Numbered from the stretch's first letter, positions 16,965 through 25,114 are shown. The stretch: 64,000 nucleotides of DNA from an uncultured Jannaschia sp. (GCA_947494145.1 CANLTZ010000007.1:124001-188000), one strand, 5' to 3'. The notes: generated by a model not told the origin, from the sequence alone. Numbers and translations are program-made.

Positions 16965-17065
16965 ACCAAACCGCGAAAGGGGTGCACAGGCGGCACGCTG
17001 TGGGTGTAGACCTGACCACAACGGAAACGGGGGCCCATGGTCGTCCAAGTGATATCCAACGCGCG

Positions 17066-18466
17066 ATGATGACGAATGTGGAAATTCCGCTCTGGGCGCT
17101 GCTTCTATTGACGGCCTTTGCAGCGGTGACCTTCGCGTCGCATTTCCTGTTCCCATCGGTGCGCTGGTTCTTCCGCAAGCGGGCCGAGCGGGTGATCGCC
17201 CAACTCAACAAGCGGCTCACGCGACCGATCCAACCCTTCAAGCTGGCCAGTCGGCTCGACACGATCAACCGGCTTATCCATGACCCCCAGATTGCCCAGG
17301 CCATCGTAGACCACGCCCGGGCCAAGAACATCCCCGAAGAAGTCGCCTTCGAGACGGCCAAGCGGTATGCTCGCGAAATCGTCCCGGGCTTTTCCGCCAT
17401 CCTTTACTTCAGCATCGCCACGCGCATGGCACGCTGGCTGTCGCGCAGTCTTTACCGCGTGCGCGTGACAGGTGAGGCCGAGGCGCTGGCCGATATCGAC
17501 CCCGATGCCACGGTGATCTTTGTTCTCAATCACCGGTCGAACATGGATTACGTGCTTGTCACTTGGCTGGCTGCCCGCCGCACGGCCCTGGCCTATGCTG
17601 TGGGGGAATGGGCGCGGCGCTGGCCGCTACGCCCCCTTATTCGCGCCATGGGCGGTTATTTTGTGCGACGGCGCGACCTCAACGCGCTCTACCGCCGGGT
17701 GCTGGCGCGCTATGTCCAGATTGCCACGCAGAACGGCGTGACCCAGGCATTCTTCCCTGAAAGCCGCCTGTCCCGCACCGGGGCCATCGAGGCGCCCAAG
17801 CTCGGCATCTTGAGCTATCTGGTCGCCGAACGGGACAGCGACATGACGCGTGACGTCGTTTTCGTGCCCGTTGCGCTCAACTATGAACGTGTCCTCGAAG
17901 ACAGGATGCTGGTGGCTGCCGCAGGCGCGGAGGGCCCCAACCGTTTCCGCCTGCGCTGGTGGATGGTGCTGCGCTATCTGGCGCGCCACGCGCAATTGCG
18001 CCTGACAGGGCGCTTTCGCCGTTTTGGCTATGCTGCGGTGTCCTTCGGTGAGCCCCTGTCGCTTAGCCGGTTCATGCAGGACCAGCACGACGACGCCACA
18101 GCTGCCTTGGGTGCGGAGTTGATGGATCGTATCAAACAGGTCTTGCCAGTCCTGCCCCTGGCCCTTGTGGCGGAAGCGCTGCTGGAAGGCCGCTCTACGA
18201 TTGATGGCGTGGCCCGTCACCTCGCCGCGCGGCAGACGGCCTTTGATGCGACCCGCCACCCCGTCCACCACGCTTTGCGCGATTCGCAGGCCATGGCGCG
18301 TGCCGCGCTCGATATGCTTGCCGCGCGCAATCTAATCGAGATGAGCCCGGGTGTTCTGCAGGTTACACCGGACGGGAAGGACCTGCTTGCCTTCTATGCG
18401 CGGACGCTGCCAGTGCAGAAAACAATTACGACAGAAAATTACACTAAGGGCCATATTCAAGTTTGA
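17066..18466 (+). CDS. PlsB-like glycerol-phosphate acyltransferase
   Basis: A 466-residue protein with an N-terminal membrane helix (about residues 6-25) and the acyltransferase block NHRSNMDYVLVTW (H-x4-D motif, near residue 157), GGYFVRRR, and FFPESRLSRTG (a variant of the FPEG substrate motif). It resembles the PlsB/phospholipid-glycerol acyltransferase family. PlsB is about 800 residues, so this is a shortened version. It would acylate glycerol-3-phosphate or lysophosphatidate at the membrane. It lies 77 nt upstream of ccr and may be cotranscribed with it. The start (ATG at 17066 or 17069) lacks a clear ribosome-binding site. Confidence 0.78.
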   Translation: MMTNVEIPLWALLLLTAFAAVTFASHFLFPSVRWFFRKRAERVIAQLNKRLTRPIQPFKLASRLDTINRLIHDPQIAQAIVDHARAKNIPEEVAFETAKRYAREIVPGFSAILYFSIATRMARWLSRSLYRVRVTGEAEALADIDPDATVIFVLNHRSNMDYVLVTWLAARRTALAYAVGEWARRWPLRPLIRAMGGYFVRRRDLNALYRRVLARYVQIATQNGVTQAFFPESRLSRTGAIEAPKLGILSYLVAERDSDMTRDVVFVPVALNYERVLEDRMLVAAAGAEGPNRFRLRWWMVLRYLARHAQLRLTGRFRRFGYAAVSFGEPLSLSRFMQDQHDDATAALGAELMDRIKQVLPVLPLALVAEALLEGRSTIDGVARHLAARQTAFDATRHPVHHALRDSQAMARAALDMLAARNLIEMSPGVLQVTPDGKDLLAFYARTLPVQKTITTENYTKGHIQV

Positions 18467-18490
18467 AAGTTGCCGAGCGTCTGTTATCTG
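18463..18490 (+). promoter_or_regulatory. possible ccr promoter
   Basis: TTGAAA at 18463-18468 and TTATCT/TATCTG at 18484-18490 with 15-16 bp between, preceded by an A/T-rich stretch unusual here. It lies across the acyltransferase stop. Spacing is slightly short. Confidence 0.3.
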
Positions 18491-18543
18491 GGGCGTCGAC
18501 GTAGCGCTTCTTCCGCGCTGCAGCATCATGAAGGAGAAGCCCC

Positions 18544-19833
18544 GTGGCCCTGGATACGCGCACCACGCCCAAGTCAACTGCCCCGCAGAAAGACCTTTAT
18601 GAGATGGGCGAAATGCCCCCGCTCGGCCATGTGCCCAAGCAAATGTATGCTTGGGCCATTCGCCGCGAACGCCATGGGCAGCCCGATACTGCGATGCAGC
18701 AGGAAATCGTCGATGTGCCCACGTTGGACAGCCATGAAGTGCTCGTCCTCGTGATGGCGGCGGGCGTCAACTATAACGGCGTCTGGGCCGCCCTGGGCCA
18801 GCCCATCAGCCCCTTCGATGGGCATGGCCAGCCCTATCACATTGCCGGATCCGATGCCTCGGGCATCGTCTGGGCCGTGGGCGACAAGGTGAAGCGCTGG
18901 AAAGTGGGCGACGAAGTCGTCATCCACTGCAACCAGGACGATGGCGATGACGAAGAATGCAACGGCGGTGACCCGATGTATTCGCCCACGCAGCGCATCT
19001 GGGGCTATGAAACCCCCGATGGATCCTTTGCGCAGTTCACCAACGTGCAGGCACAGCAGCTTATGCCGCGCCCCAAGCACCTGACTTGGGAAGAAAGTGC
19101 TTGCTACACGCTGACGCTGGCCACCGCCTACCGGATGCTGTTTGGCCACGAACCCCATGACCTCAAGCCCGGTCAAAACGTGCTGGTCTGGGGCGCGTCG
19201 GGTGGCCTGGGATCCTACGCGATCCAACTGATCAATACGGCGGGGGCCAACGCCATCGGCGTCATATCGGACGAATCCAAGCGCGATTTCGTCATGGGGC
19301 TGGGCGCCAAGGGCGTGCTTAACCGCAAGGACTTCAACTGCTGGGGCCAGCTTCCCACCGTGAACACGCCGGAATACGCCGATTGGTTCAAGGAAGCCCG
19401 CAAGTTCGGCAAGGCCATCTGGGATATCACCGGCAAGGGCAACAATGTGGACATGGTGTTCGAACATCCCGGCGAAAGCACGTTCCCGGTGTCGACCTTC
19501 GTCTGCAAGAAGGGCGGGATGGTCGTGATCTGCGCGGGCACCACCGGCTTCAACTGCACCTTCGATGTCCGCTACATGTGGATGCACCAGAAGCGCCTTC
19601 AGGGCTCCCACTTCGCACATCTCAAGCAGGCCAGCGCCGCCAACAACCTGATGGTGGAACAGCGCCTCGACCCCTGCATGTCGGAATGCTTCGAATGGGC
19701 CGACCTGCCTGAGGCGCACATGAAGATGCTTCGCAATGAACACCTGCCCGGCAACATGTCCGTTCTGGTCCAGGCGCCACAGAAGGGCCTGCGCACACTG
19801 GAGGACGTGATCGAGGCTGGCCCCACCGCCTGA
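18544..19833 (+). CDS. ccr: crotonyl-CoA carboxylase/reductase
   Basis: A 429-residue medium-chain dehydrogenase. Diagnostic stretches include VMAAGVNYNGVWAALGQPIS, IAGSDASGIVWAVG, the acidic loop CNQDDGDDEECNGGDPM, the nucleotide-binding WGASGGLGSYAIQL, and GSHFAHLKQASAANNL. Ccr reductively carboxylates crotonyl-CoA to ethylmalonyl-CoA with NADPH and CO2, the defining step of the ethylmalonyl-CoA pathway. The GTG start is preceded by AAGGAGAAGCCCC. A terminator follows. Length is normal. Confidence 0.97.
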   Translation: MALDTRTTPKSTAPQKDLYEMGEMPPLGHVPKQMYAWAIRRERHGQPDTAMQQEIVDVPTLDSHEVLVLVMAAGVNYNGVWAALGQPISPFDGHGQPYHIAGSDASGIVWAVGDKVKRWKVGDEVVIHCNQDDGDDEECNGGDPMYSPTQRIWGYETPDGSFAQFTNVQAQQLMPRPKHLTWEESACYTLTLATAYRMLFGHEPHDLKPGQNVLVWGASGGLGSYAIQLINTAGANAIGVISDESKRDFVMGLGAKGVLNRKDFNCWGQLPTVNTPEYADWFKEARKFGKAIWDITGKGNNVDMVFEHPGESTFPVSTFVCKKGGMVVICAGTTGFNCTFDVRYMWMHQKRLQGSHFAHLKQASAANNLMVEQRLDPCMSECFEWADLPEAHMKMLRNEHLPGNMSVLVQAPQKGLRTLEDVIEAGPTA

Positions 19834-19855
19834 TTCTCTCCCACCGAATCATCTC

Positions 19856-19895
19856 ACGGCCTCGCTGGAAACGGCGAGGCCGTTCCTATTTCGTT
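19856..19895 (+). terminator. terminator of ccr
   Basis: A perfect 10-bp stem (ACGGCCTCGC / GCGAGGCCGT) with an 8-nt loop, followed by a moderately T-rich tract (TCCTATTTCG), 23 nt after the ccr stop. Confidence 0.7.
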
Positions 19896-19999
19896 CTACA
19901 CCCTTTTCGTGATCAATAGGTTCGAATTGCCCGCCTCACCATTTTTGGGGAGGGAGATCCTGCGAATTTCATCAAAAAGCACCGCAAGCTAAGGTTTAG

Positions 20000-20015
20000 T
20001 TAATCTTTCGTTAAC
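20000..20015 (+). promoter_or_regulatory. CtrA-type box upstream of the luxR unit
   Basis: TTAATCTTTCGTTAAC matches the TTAA-N7-TTAAC consensus of the cell-cycle regulator CtrA exactly. It lies 20 bp before the start codon at 20036. In Rhodobacteraceae CtrA is known to connect with quorum sensing, motility and gene-transfer agents. Binding is inferred. Confidence 0.55.
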
Positions 20016-20035
20016 CAACCAGAAGGGAAGTTCGG

Positions 20036-20230
20036 ATGTCGAAGGAATGGATCATCGACGTGTTGGGGGATCTTCGCGGATTCGCTATCGCGAACGCCAT
20101 GCCAACTCTGGCTGAACAGCTGGATGAAGCAATCACCGTGGCCGCTGTCGAGATCGGACAAATTGGACCCGGGGGGTACATCGAGGCCAATGGTACGGAA
20201 GCTGGACGACCTGCTGGAACGACTTTCTGA
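20036..20230 (+). CDS. small protein upstream of luxR
   Basis: A 64-residue product, MSKEWIIDVLGDLRGFA at the start, then ANAMPTLAEQLDEAITVAAVEI. It is mostly two amphipathic helices with a loose glycine-rich tail. The ATG follows AGAAGGGAAG. It overlaps luxR by 41 nt in another frame, suggesting coupling. I recall similar small proteins before luxR-type genes in roseobacters, but did not check. It may modulate LuxR or act separately; function is unknown. Confidence 0.6.
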   Translation: MSKEWIIDVLGDLRGFAIANAMPTLAEQLDEAITVAAVEIGQIGPGGYIEANGTEAGRPAGTTF

Positions 20231-20900
20231 CGCCCAGAATCTGGACGCACTAGAGCAAGCCGTCTTCGCATTGCGGGACAAATATGACGTCGAACACCTC
20301 GTCTATCACTCGGTCAAATCAAGCGGCGATCAATGGGGCGCCCTGACCTACGACCAAGCTTGGGTCGATACCTACCTGGATCAGAACTTCCAAACCTCTG
20401 ACCCCGTCGTACTGAGTTGCTTCCGTCGTTTCACCCCCGTGGACTGGAAGCGGCTCGACTGGACGGGGCGCCAGGCCCGGGCGATCCTCAATGAAGGGAT
20501 CGCCCATGGCCTGGGCAATCAGGGCTTCAGCCTCCCCATTCGGGGGCCATCGGGGCAGTTCGCGCTCTTCACGGTCAACCACAAGGTGGGCGATGACAGT
20601 TGGACGCGGTTCACACGGGCCCACATGCACGACCTGCTGCTTGCGGCTCACTACGTGAACGAACGGGCCTTGTCGCTGGAAGGCGACGGCCATGCGCCCC
20701 ACCAGGCGCTTTCACCACGAGAAACCGACGCGCTTACGCTGCTTGCGGCTGGCAGAAGCCGGGCCCAGGCGGCCGAACGGCTGCAAATCAGTGAGCATAC
20801 GTTGCGCGTCTATATCGAAAGCGCGCGCTTCAAATTGGGCGCGCTCAACACCACCCACGCGGTGGCCAGCGCCTTGTCTCGGGGTCTTATCGGACTCTGA
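20190..20900 (+). CDS. luxR: LuxR-family autoinducer-binding transcription regulator
   Basis: A 236-residue protein: an N-terminal autoinducer-binding domain (residues about 15-165, with YDQAWVDTYLDQNF and DPVV, a W/Y/D pattern typical of acyl-homoserine-lactone pockets) and a C-terminal LuxR HTH (SPRETDALTLLAAGRSRAQAAERLQISEHTLRVYIESARFKLGA, given here as positions about 175-220). It would bind the signal made by the adjacent luxI. The ATG at 20190 overlaps the small upstream gene. No clear lux box was found. Confidence 0.88.
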   Translation: MVRKLDDLLERLSDAQNLDALEQAVFALRDKYDVEHLVYHSVKSSGDQWGALTYDQAWVDTYLDQNFQTSDPVVLSCFRRFTPVDWKRLDWTGRQARAILNEGIAHGLGNQGFSLPIRGPSGQFALFTVNHKVGDDSWTRFTRAHMHDLLLAAHYVNERALSLEGDGHAPHQALSPRETDALTLLAAGRSRAQAAERLQISEHTLRVYIESARFKLGALNTTHAVASALSRGLIGL

Positions 20901-20966
20901 GCACGCGCCGTTGCGCCCTTTCTTAGGCGGCGCGCGGTAAGAAATCGGTAACCTGCTCAATCCGAG

Positions 20967-20994
20967 CCCTCCCGTCATCCAACGACGGGAAGGG
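20967..20994 (+). promoter_or_regulatory. hairpin sequestering the luxI ribosome-binding site
   Basis: CCCTCCCGTC (20967-20976) pairs with GACGGGAAGGG (20984-20994) around a 7-nt loop with one bulged A. The right arm is the luxI Shine-Dalgarno (GAAGGGA), 7 nt before the ATG at 21002. If it forms, it would block initiation. Confidence 0.5.
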
Positions 20995-21001
20995 ACCTCG
21001 A

Positions 21002-21619
21002 ATGATCCGTTATCTTTATGGCACCGAACTCACCACCCATGCCGATCTTGCCGCCGACATGTTCCGCGACCGCACCGCGCAATTCCGCGACCGCATGGGC
21101 TGGGATGTCCAGGTCGACGACCTGGGTTGGGAGACGGATCAATATGACGCACTCGACCCGCTTTACGTCATCGTCCAAAGTGAATGTGGCCACCACGAAG
21201 GCTCCATGCGCTTTCTGCCCACGACCGGCCCCACCATGCTGGCCGACATCTTCCCCCACCTAACGGGTGGCGGGCCCATCCGTTCGCCGATGATCTGGGA
21301 ATGTACGCGCTTCTGCTTGTCGCCCGATGCGGGCCCCGGTGTGGCGCGACGCCTTCTGCTGGCGGCATCCGAATTGGGCCTGGGCATGGGGCTGAGCAAC
21401 TCGCTCGGCGTCTTCGACGCACCGATGGTCCGTGTCTACCGCCGCTTGGGGTGGCAGCCCGATGTGCTGGGCACAGAAAACGGCATCTCTGCCGGGTTGT
21501 GGACGTTTTCGACGGAGACCCATGACGCACTTTGCGCCGCCGCCAGAGTCGATGCGCGCCAGTCCCGCCGTTGGTTCGACGAAGCCTTCGGCGACCTGCC
21601 TGTGTCCATTCGCGCCTGA
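21002..21619 (+). CDS. luxI: acyl-homoserine-lactone synthase
   Basis: A 205-residue LuxI-family protein. The conserved residues fall at near-standard positions: Arg24, Phe28, Trp34, an Asp near 46-49, Arg70 in SMRFLPTTGP, Phe84 in DIFPHL, Glu100 and Arg103 in WECTRFCL. It joins S-adenosylmethionine to an acyl-ACP to make the lactone signal; acyl length cannot be read from sequence. It lies 101 bp after luxR on the same strand, with a hairpin over its ribosome-binding site. Confidence 0.92.
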   Translation: MIRYLYGTELTTHADLAADMFRDRTAQFRDRMGWDVQVDDLGWETDQYDALDPLYVIVQSECGHHEGSMRFLPTTGPTMLADIFPHLTGGGPIRSPMIWECTRFCLSPDAGPGVARRLLLAASELGLGMGLSNSLGVFDAPMVRVYRRLGWQPDVLGTENGISAGLWTFSTETHDALCAAARVDARQSRRWFDEAFGDLPVSIRA

Positions 21620-21779
21620 CGAAACGCCTCCCGCATCGCGCCCTGCATCGGATCGAAGCCCAAAAGGTGCCGGTCCCTCGCCGGGGCGGTTGCGACCGGG
21701 ACCTCTTGGAAAGCATCCACACCCTAAGCGGCGCACGGCCCTGTTTCCATACCCGCGCGAACCGCTCTAGAAGGGGGCG

Positions 21780-23309
21780 ATGAACGCCCCCTCCGCCACG
21801 CCGCAGCTTTCCCCAGACCAGGCCGAAGCCTGGGATCGCATCGCCGAGGTGCTGTCCGACAGCGGCATCGACATGGGCGAATGGGCTGCCGCCCGCGAAG
21901 ACGATGACAGCCGCGTTCTGGCCGTGACCGGCAAGGCGGGCTCCGGCAAGACGCTGCTTCTGGCGGAGTTGGTGAAATCCCTGCGCGAAGCGGGGCTGGA
22001 CCTTGTGTCCGGCGACTATGAACGCAAGCGCAAAGACGGCCGCACCCTCGCCATCCTGGCGCCGACCAACAAGGCGGCCAGCGTGTTGCGCAGCCGCGGC
22101 GTGCCAGCGACCACCATCCACCGCATCCTCTACACCCCTGTCTACGACCCGGAATACGAAAAGATCGCCGAATGGATGGCGGGGGATCGCGACCGCCCCG
22201 AGGTGGAGGGGCTGACGGACGACGCGCTGGACCGCGCCAAGCGTGTCTACGATGAAACCAATTCGGTGCCCGCCGCCTTGGCCGCTGCTGGCCTGCGGGG
22301 CTCCGACTTCATCACCGGCTGGAAGCGTCGCGACAGCCCGCTCGATGTGGGGTTCGTGGACGAATCCTCCATGCTCGACGACAAGCAATTCGAAGACCTG
22401 ACGGAGATCTTCCCGACCCTCGTCCTCTTTGGCGATCCTGCTCAGCTTGCCCCCGTCAACCAATCGGGCCGCATGGTCTTCGACCGTTTTTCGGGCGACG
22501 ATCACCTGCATCTGGACCGCATCCACCGGCAGGAAGCCGACAGCCCGATCCTCGATCTGGCCCACGCCTTGGGCGACCCCGATCTTGGCTTTCACGATTT
22601 CGAACAGATGGTCGAAGACGCTGCCGCCCGCGACGCCCGCGTCCAGGTGGCAGCCCGCGTCGACAGCGACCTGATGGCCCGCTCGCCCGTGCTGGTCTGG
22701 CGCAATGCCACGCGCATCCGGCTGATCCGCGCCTTTCGGCAGGCCCACGGCGCCGATGACACGATGATGCTGCCGGGGGAGCCGCTGATTTGCGACGGCC
22801 TTGAACTGCCGCTCAAACATCGCAAGCGCCGTATCGACCTGGAGGCGCGCGGCCTGATCAAAGGCGCGCAAGTGGTCTATCTGGGCCCGGGTCGCAAACC
22901 CGGCTTTTCCAAGCTCCACGTGGTGGGCGCGCCCGAGCCGGAGATTTCCGTCAGTTCCATCGTCAAGATCGAACACCCAGACCAGGAAGAACCCTTTCTG
23001 CCTTTCGCCGCCCGCATGGGCGCGGCCTTCCTGCACGGCGCGGCCGTCACGATACACAAAGCCCAGGGGTCGCAATGGGACGATGTGCAGGTCTTCGCCC
23101 CTGATCTTTATGCAGCGTCCCGCGCTGGCCGGGTCGAGGCGGGCCAACAGCTTTGGAAGCGCCTGGCCTATGTGGCCATCACCCGCGCCGTCAGCCGCTT
23201 GATCTGGGTGAAGCGCTACGCACTGGCGCGCCCGCAGACCACGCTGGACACGTCCGATTTGCGCATGGCCCCCGCGCCCCTGACCCTCGAACCGGAGAGC
23301 CCCGAATGA
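21780..23309 (+). CDS. RecD-like superfamily 1 DNA helicase
   Basis: A 509-residue ATPase with Walker A GKAGSGKT (near residue 52), APTNKAAS (motif Ia), Walker B VDESSML (D-E), GDPAQLAPV (motif III), and a C-terminal UvrD_C_2 block with TIHKAQGSQWDDV and YVAITRA. This is the SF1 RecD-type set without the long N-terminal part of RecD2. It may work in repair or in handling incoming DNA. It overlaps the next SDR gene by 4 nt. The protein looks complete for the short family; its partner is unknown. Confidence 0.82.
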   Translation: MNAPSATPQLSPDQAEAWDRIAEVLSDSGIDMGEWAAAREDDDSRVLAVTGKAGSGKTLLLAELVKSLREAGLDLVSGDYERKRKDGRTLAILAPTNKAASVLRSRGVPATTIHRILYTPVYDPEYEKIAEWMAGDRDRPEVEGLTDDALDRAKRVYDETNSVPAALAAAGLRGSDFITGWKRRDSPLDVGFVDESSMLDDKQFEDLTEIFPTLVLFGDPAQLAPVNQSGRMVFDRFSGDDHLHLDRIHRQEADSPILDLAHALGDPDLGFHDFEQMVEDAAARDARVQVAARVDSDLMARSPVLVWRNATRIRLIRAFRQAHGADDTMMLPGEPLICDGLELPLKHRKRRIDLEARGLIKGAQVVYLGPGRKPGFSKLHVVGAPEPEISVSSIVKIEHPDQEEPFLPFAARMGAAFLHGAAVTIHKAQGSQWDDVQVFAPDLYAASRAGRVEAGQQLWKRLAYVAITRAVSRLIWVKRYALARPQTTLDTSDLRMAPAPLTLEPESPE

Positions 23310-24028
23310 AATCCATCCTGATCACCGGCGCGTCCTCTGGCATTGGCGCCGCCACGGCGAAGCTGTTCCTGTCCGAAGGCTGGCATGTGGGCCTCATGGC
23401 CCGCCGGGCCGAGGCGCTGGCGGACGTCGCGGGCGATCACCCAAACGCCCACATCCTGCCCGGCGATGTCACTGACCCGGAGGACGCCAAACGCGTCACC
23501 CAAGCGTTCGTCGCCAAGGCGGGGCAGCTTGATGTGCTGTTCAACAATGCGGGCATCTTCATCCCTGCCGCGCCCATCGACCAGACGGCCATCGACGATT
23601 GGCACAAAGCCGTGGCCGTCAACTTGACGGGCATGTTCCTGATGGCGCGCGCGGCCTTTGCCCAGATGCGCGTCCAGGGCGGGGGGCGGATCGTCAACAA
23701 TGGCTCCATCTCGGCCCATGTGCCGCGCGAAGGGGCCGTGACCTATACGGTCACCAAGCATGCCGTGACGGGGCTGACCCGTCAGCTCGCCCTGGATGGG
23801 CGCGCCCTGGATATCGCCTGCGGGCAGATCGATATCGGCAACGCCAAGACGCCCATGCTGGAAGAACTGGACGCCGCACGCCGGGCCAGTGGCGGCGACC
23901 CCGTGCCCATGATGGCCGTCGAAGACGCCGCTCGCGCGGTCCTGCATATGGCCGCACTACCGCCTGAAGCCAACGTCTTGACCATGACGATCATGGCCAA
24001 TGCGATGCCCTATGTGGGGCGGGGTTGA
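23306..24028 (+). CDS. short-chain dehydrogenase/reductase
   Basis: A 240-residue SDR. The TGASSGIG cofactor motif is at residues 7-14, NNAG near residue 80, Ser in NNGSISAH, and YTVTKHA (Tyr-x3-Lys) form the catalytic set. An Arg after the second strand (MARR) suggests NADP preference. The substrate is unknown. It starts in an ATGA overlap with the helicase gene, so the two are probably cotranscribed although no functional link is clear. A CTCCCG / CGGGAG hairpin at 24038-24053 may end the transcript. Confidence 0.85.
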   Translation: MKSILITGASSGIGAATAKLFLSEGWHVGLMARRAEALADVAGDHPNAHILPGDVTDPEDAKRVTQAFVAKAGQLDVLFNNAGIFIPAAPIDQTAIDDWHKAVAVNLTGMFLMARAAFAQMRVQGGGRIVNNGSISAHVPREGAVTYTVTKHAVTGLTRQLALDGRALDIACGQIDIGNAKTPMLEELDAARRASGGDPVPMMAVEDAARAVLHMAALPPEANVLTMTIMANAMPYVGRG

Positions 24029-24095
24029 AGCGCCGTCCTCCCGGCGTCGGGAGCCACCGTAAGGCGGATTGCGACTGCCGGTTCGGGTCCCAAAT

Positions 24096-24111
24096 GTTTC
24101 GCATGCGAAAC
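24096..24111. promoter_or_regulatory. perfect 16-bp palindrome, first of a pair
   Basis: GTTTCGCATGCGAAAC is a perfect palindrome. Together with a second copy 53 bp away it shares the longer context TGTTTCGCxTGCGAAACxTCCG. It lies between two convergent genes, not in front of either. It may be an operator, a partition-type site or part of a lost regulatory region. Confidence 0.55.
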
Positions 24112-24148
24112 GTCCGAAGCGACCCTTTTAACCCATTGTTAGTAAACT

Positions 24149-24164
24149 GTTTCGCGTGCGAAAC
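24149..24164. promoter_or_regulatory. near-perfect 16-bp palindrome, second of a pair
   Basis: GTTTCGCGTGCGAAAC, one base different from the first copy, in the same orientation and with the same flanks (TG before, xTCCG after). The 53-bp spacing is about five helical turns, which favours cooperative binding of one protein to both. Confidence 0.55.
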
Positions 24165-24237
24165 ATCCGTTCCTTTTTCTGGACCTCGCTGCGCCATCGC
24201 CTCGAGAGATGAAGCCGCAAAATCCAAACGGTATCCG

Positions 24238-24981
24238 TTACAGAACTGCGCCCTCCGACATTGGCGTGCCGTAAAGCTCCGCTTCCCTAAGCCATTTCAT
24301 CATCGGCACGCGCAGCCCGGCGTCTTCGATGGCCCGGCGCAATCGGTCGGAGATGAAGGGAACGCTACTGATCTGCTTGTCGAACCACAGATCGGCGCCC
24401 GTACATGCGGCTTCCGCGTTCAGCGCGATGACGGTCTTCTTGTCGCGGTAAGGCACCGAAAACATCGTGTAATCGAGCCACGGGGCCTCAGGGCTGTGAC
24501 CAACATTCACGCATTTCTCTTCAATCACCGCCGATTTCTTGGCCAGCACATGCAGCAATCCCCACCGGCCCGGCACAGGGCGCGAAAGATCGGGTTCTTT
24601 CAGGCTCGAGGACTCGCTCATGAGTGTCCCCAGACCTTCATACATCGGAAGTTCCAGCACCTGGGTCTCGCCAAGGTCAAATTTGGCCAAAAGGTCGATC
24701 ATCGCGCCCGAGACAACGATTCCCCTCGCCATACCTGGGCAGAGGTCGTCGAAGTCCCGGCTGTCGCCGCGTTGGGGATGAGACACGAAGAGGCAATCAA
24801 GTTCCGTCTCAGACGCGAAGCGGACCTCTCGCCTTTGGACGATCTCAGCGATCAAGCCCAGATTCTGATATGGCTTCTGTCCAAAGTCCCCATAGGGCGT
24901 CACCGGGGCGTAGAACGGCATCTCATTCCAAAACCCCTCGAACCACCAAACCCGGCAGAGGCGATCAGCAGCATTGGTCAT
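24238..24981 (-). CDS. Imm11-like (DUF1629) protein
   Basis: A 247-residue protein with no signal peptide. The C-terminal part, LWFDKQISSVPFISDRLRRA followed by IEDAGLRVPMMKW, resembles the DUF1629/Imm11 immunity family (pattern: phi-W-x5-VF-phi-SDxLxxALExAGL). Immunity proteins of this family protect against toxins of contact-dependent systems. No toxin gene or secretion system is seen nearby, so this may be an orphan. Its base composition looks a little less GC-rich than the neighbours, consistent with acquisition. The assignment is by pattern only. Confidence 0.5.
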   Translation of the reverse strand: MTNAADRLCRVWWFEGFWNEMPFYAPVTPYGDFGQKPYQNLGLIAEIVQRREVRFASETELDCLFVSHPQRGDSRDFDDLCPGMARGIVVSGAMIDLLAKFDLGETQVLELPMYEGLGTLMSESSSLKEPDLSRPVPGRWGLLHVLAKKSAVIEEKCVNVGHSPEAPWLDYTMFSVPYRDKKTVIALNAEAACTGADLWFDKQISSVPFISDRLRRAIEDAGLRVPMMKWLREAELYGTPMSEGAVL

Positions 24982-25114
24982 GTGGGTCGTCCCTTCATTT
25001 CAGGGGGGCTTTCGCTTCCAGCCTGGCCGTCCCAGCGTCTTGCCTACACTGCGCAAGAGACCGGTCGGGCAGACCGATGGTTCCAACCGCAAACACCGCC
25101 CCAACCGCCAAACC

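Noticed and set aside
19915-19950. tRNA-like string GGTTCGAATT followed by CACCA
   Set aside because: The T-stem does not pair, the C after the T-loop is missing, and no acceptor partner is found upstream; it could be chance or a remnant.
21168-23147. Long open frame on the minus strand opposite luxI and the helicase gene (about 660 codons)
   Set aside because: Antisense shadow of well-supported genes; composition is typical of reverse-frame GC-rich DNA.
24096-24164. Reading the palindrome pair as canonical parS
   Set aside because: The bacterial parS core is TGTTTCACGTGAAACA; these sites have a two-base-longer centre, so ParB binding cannot be claimed.
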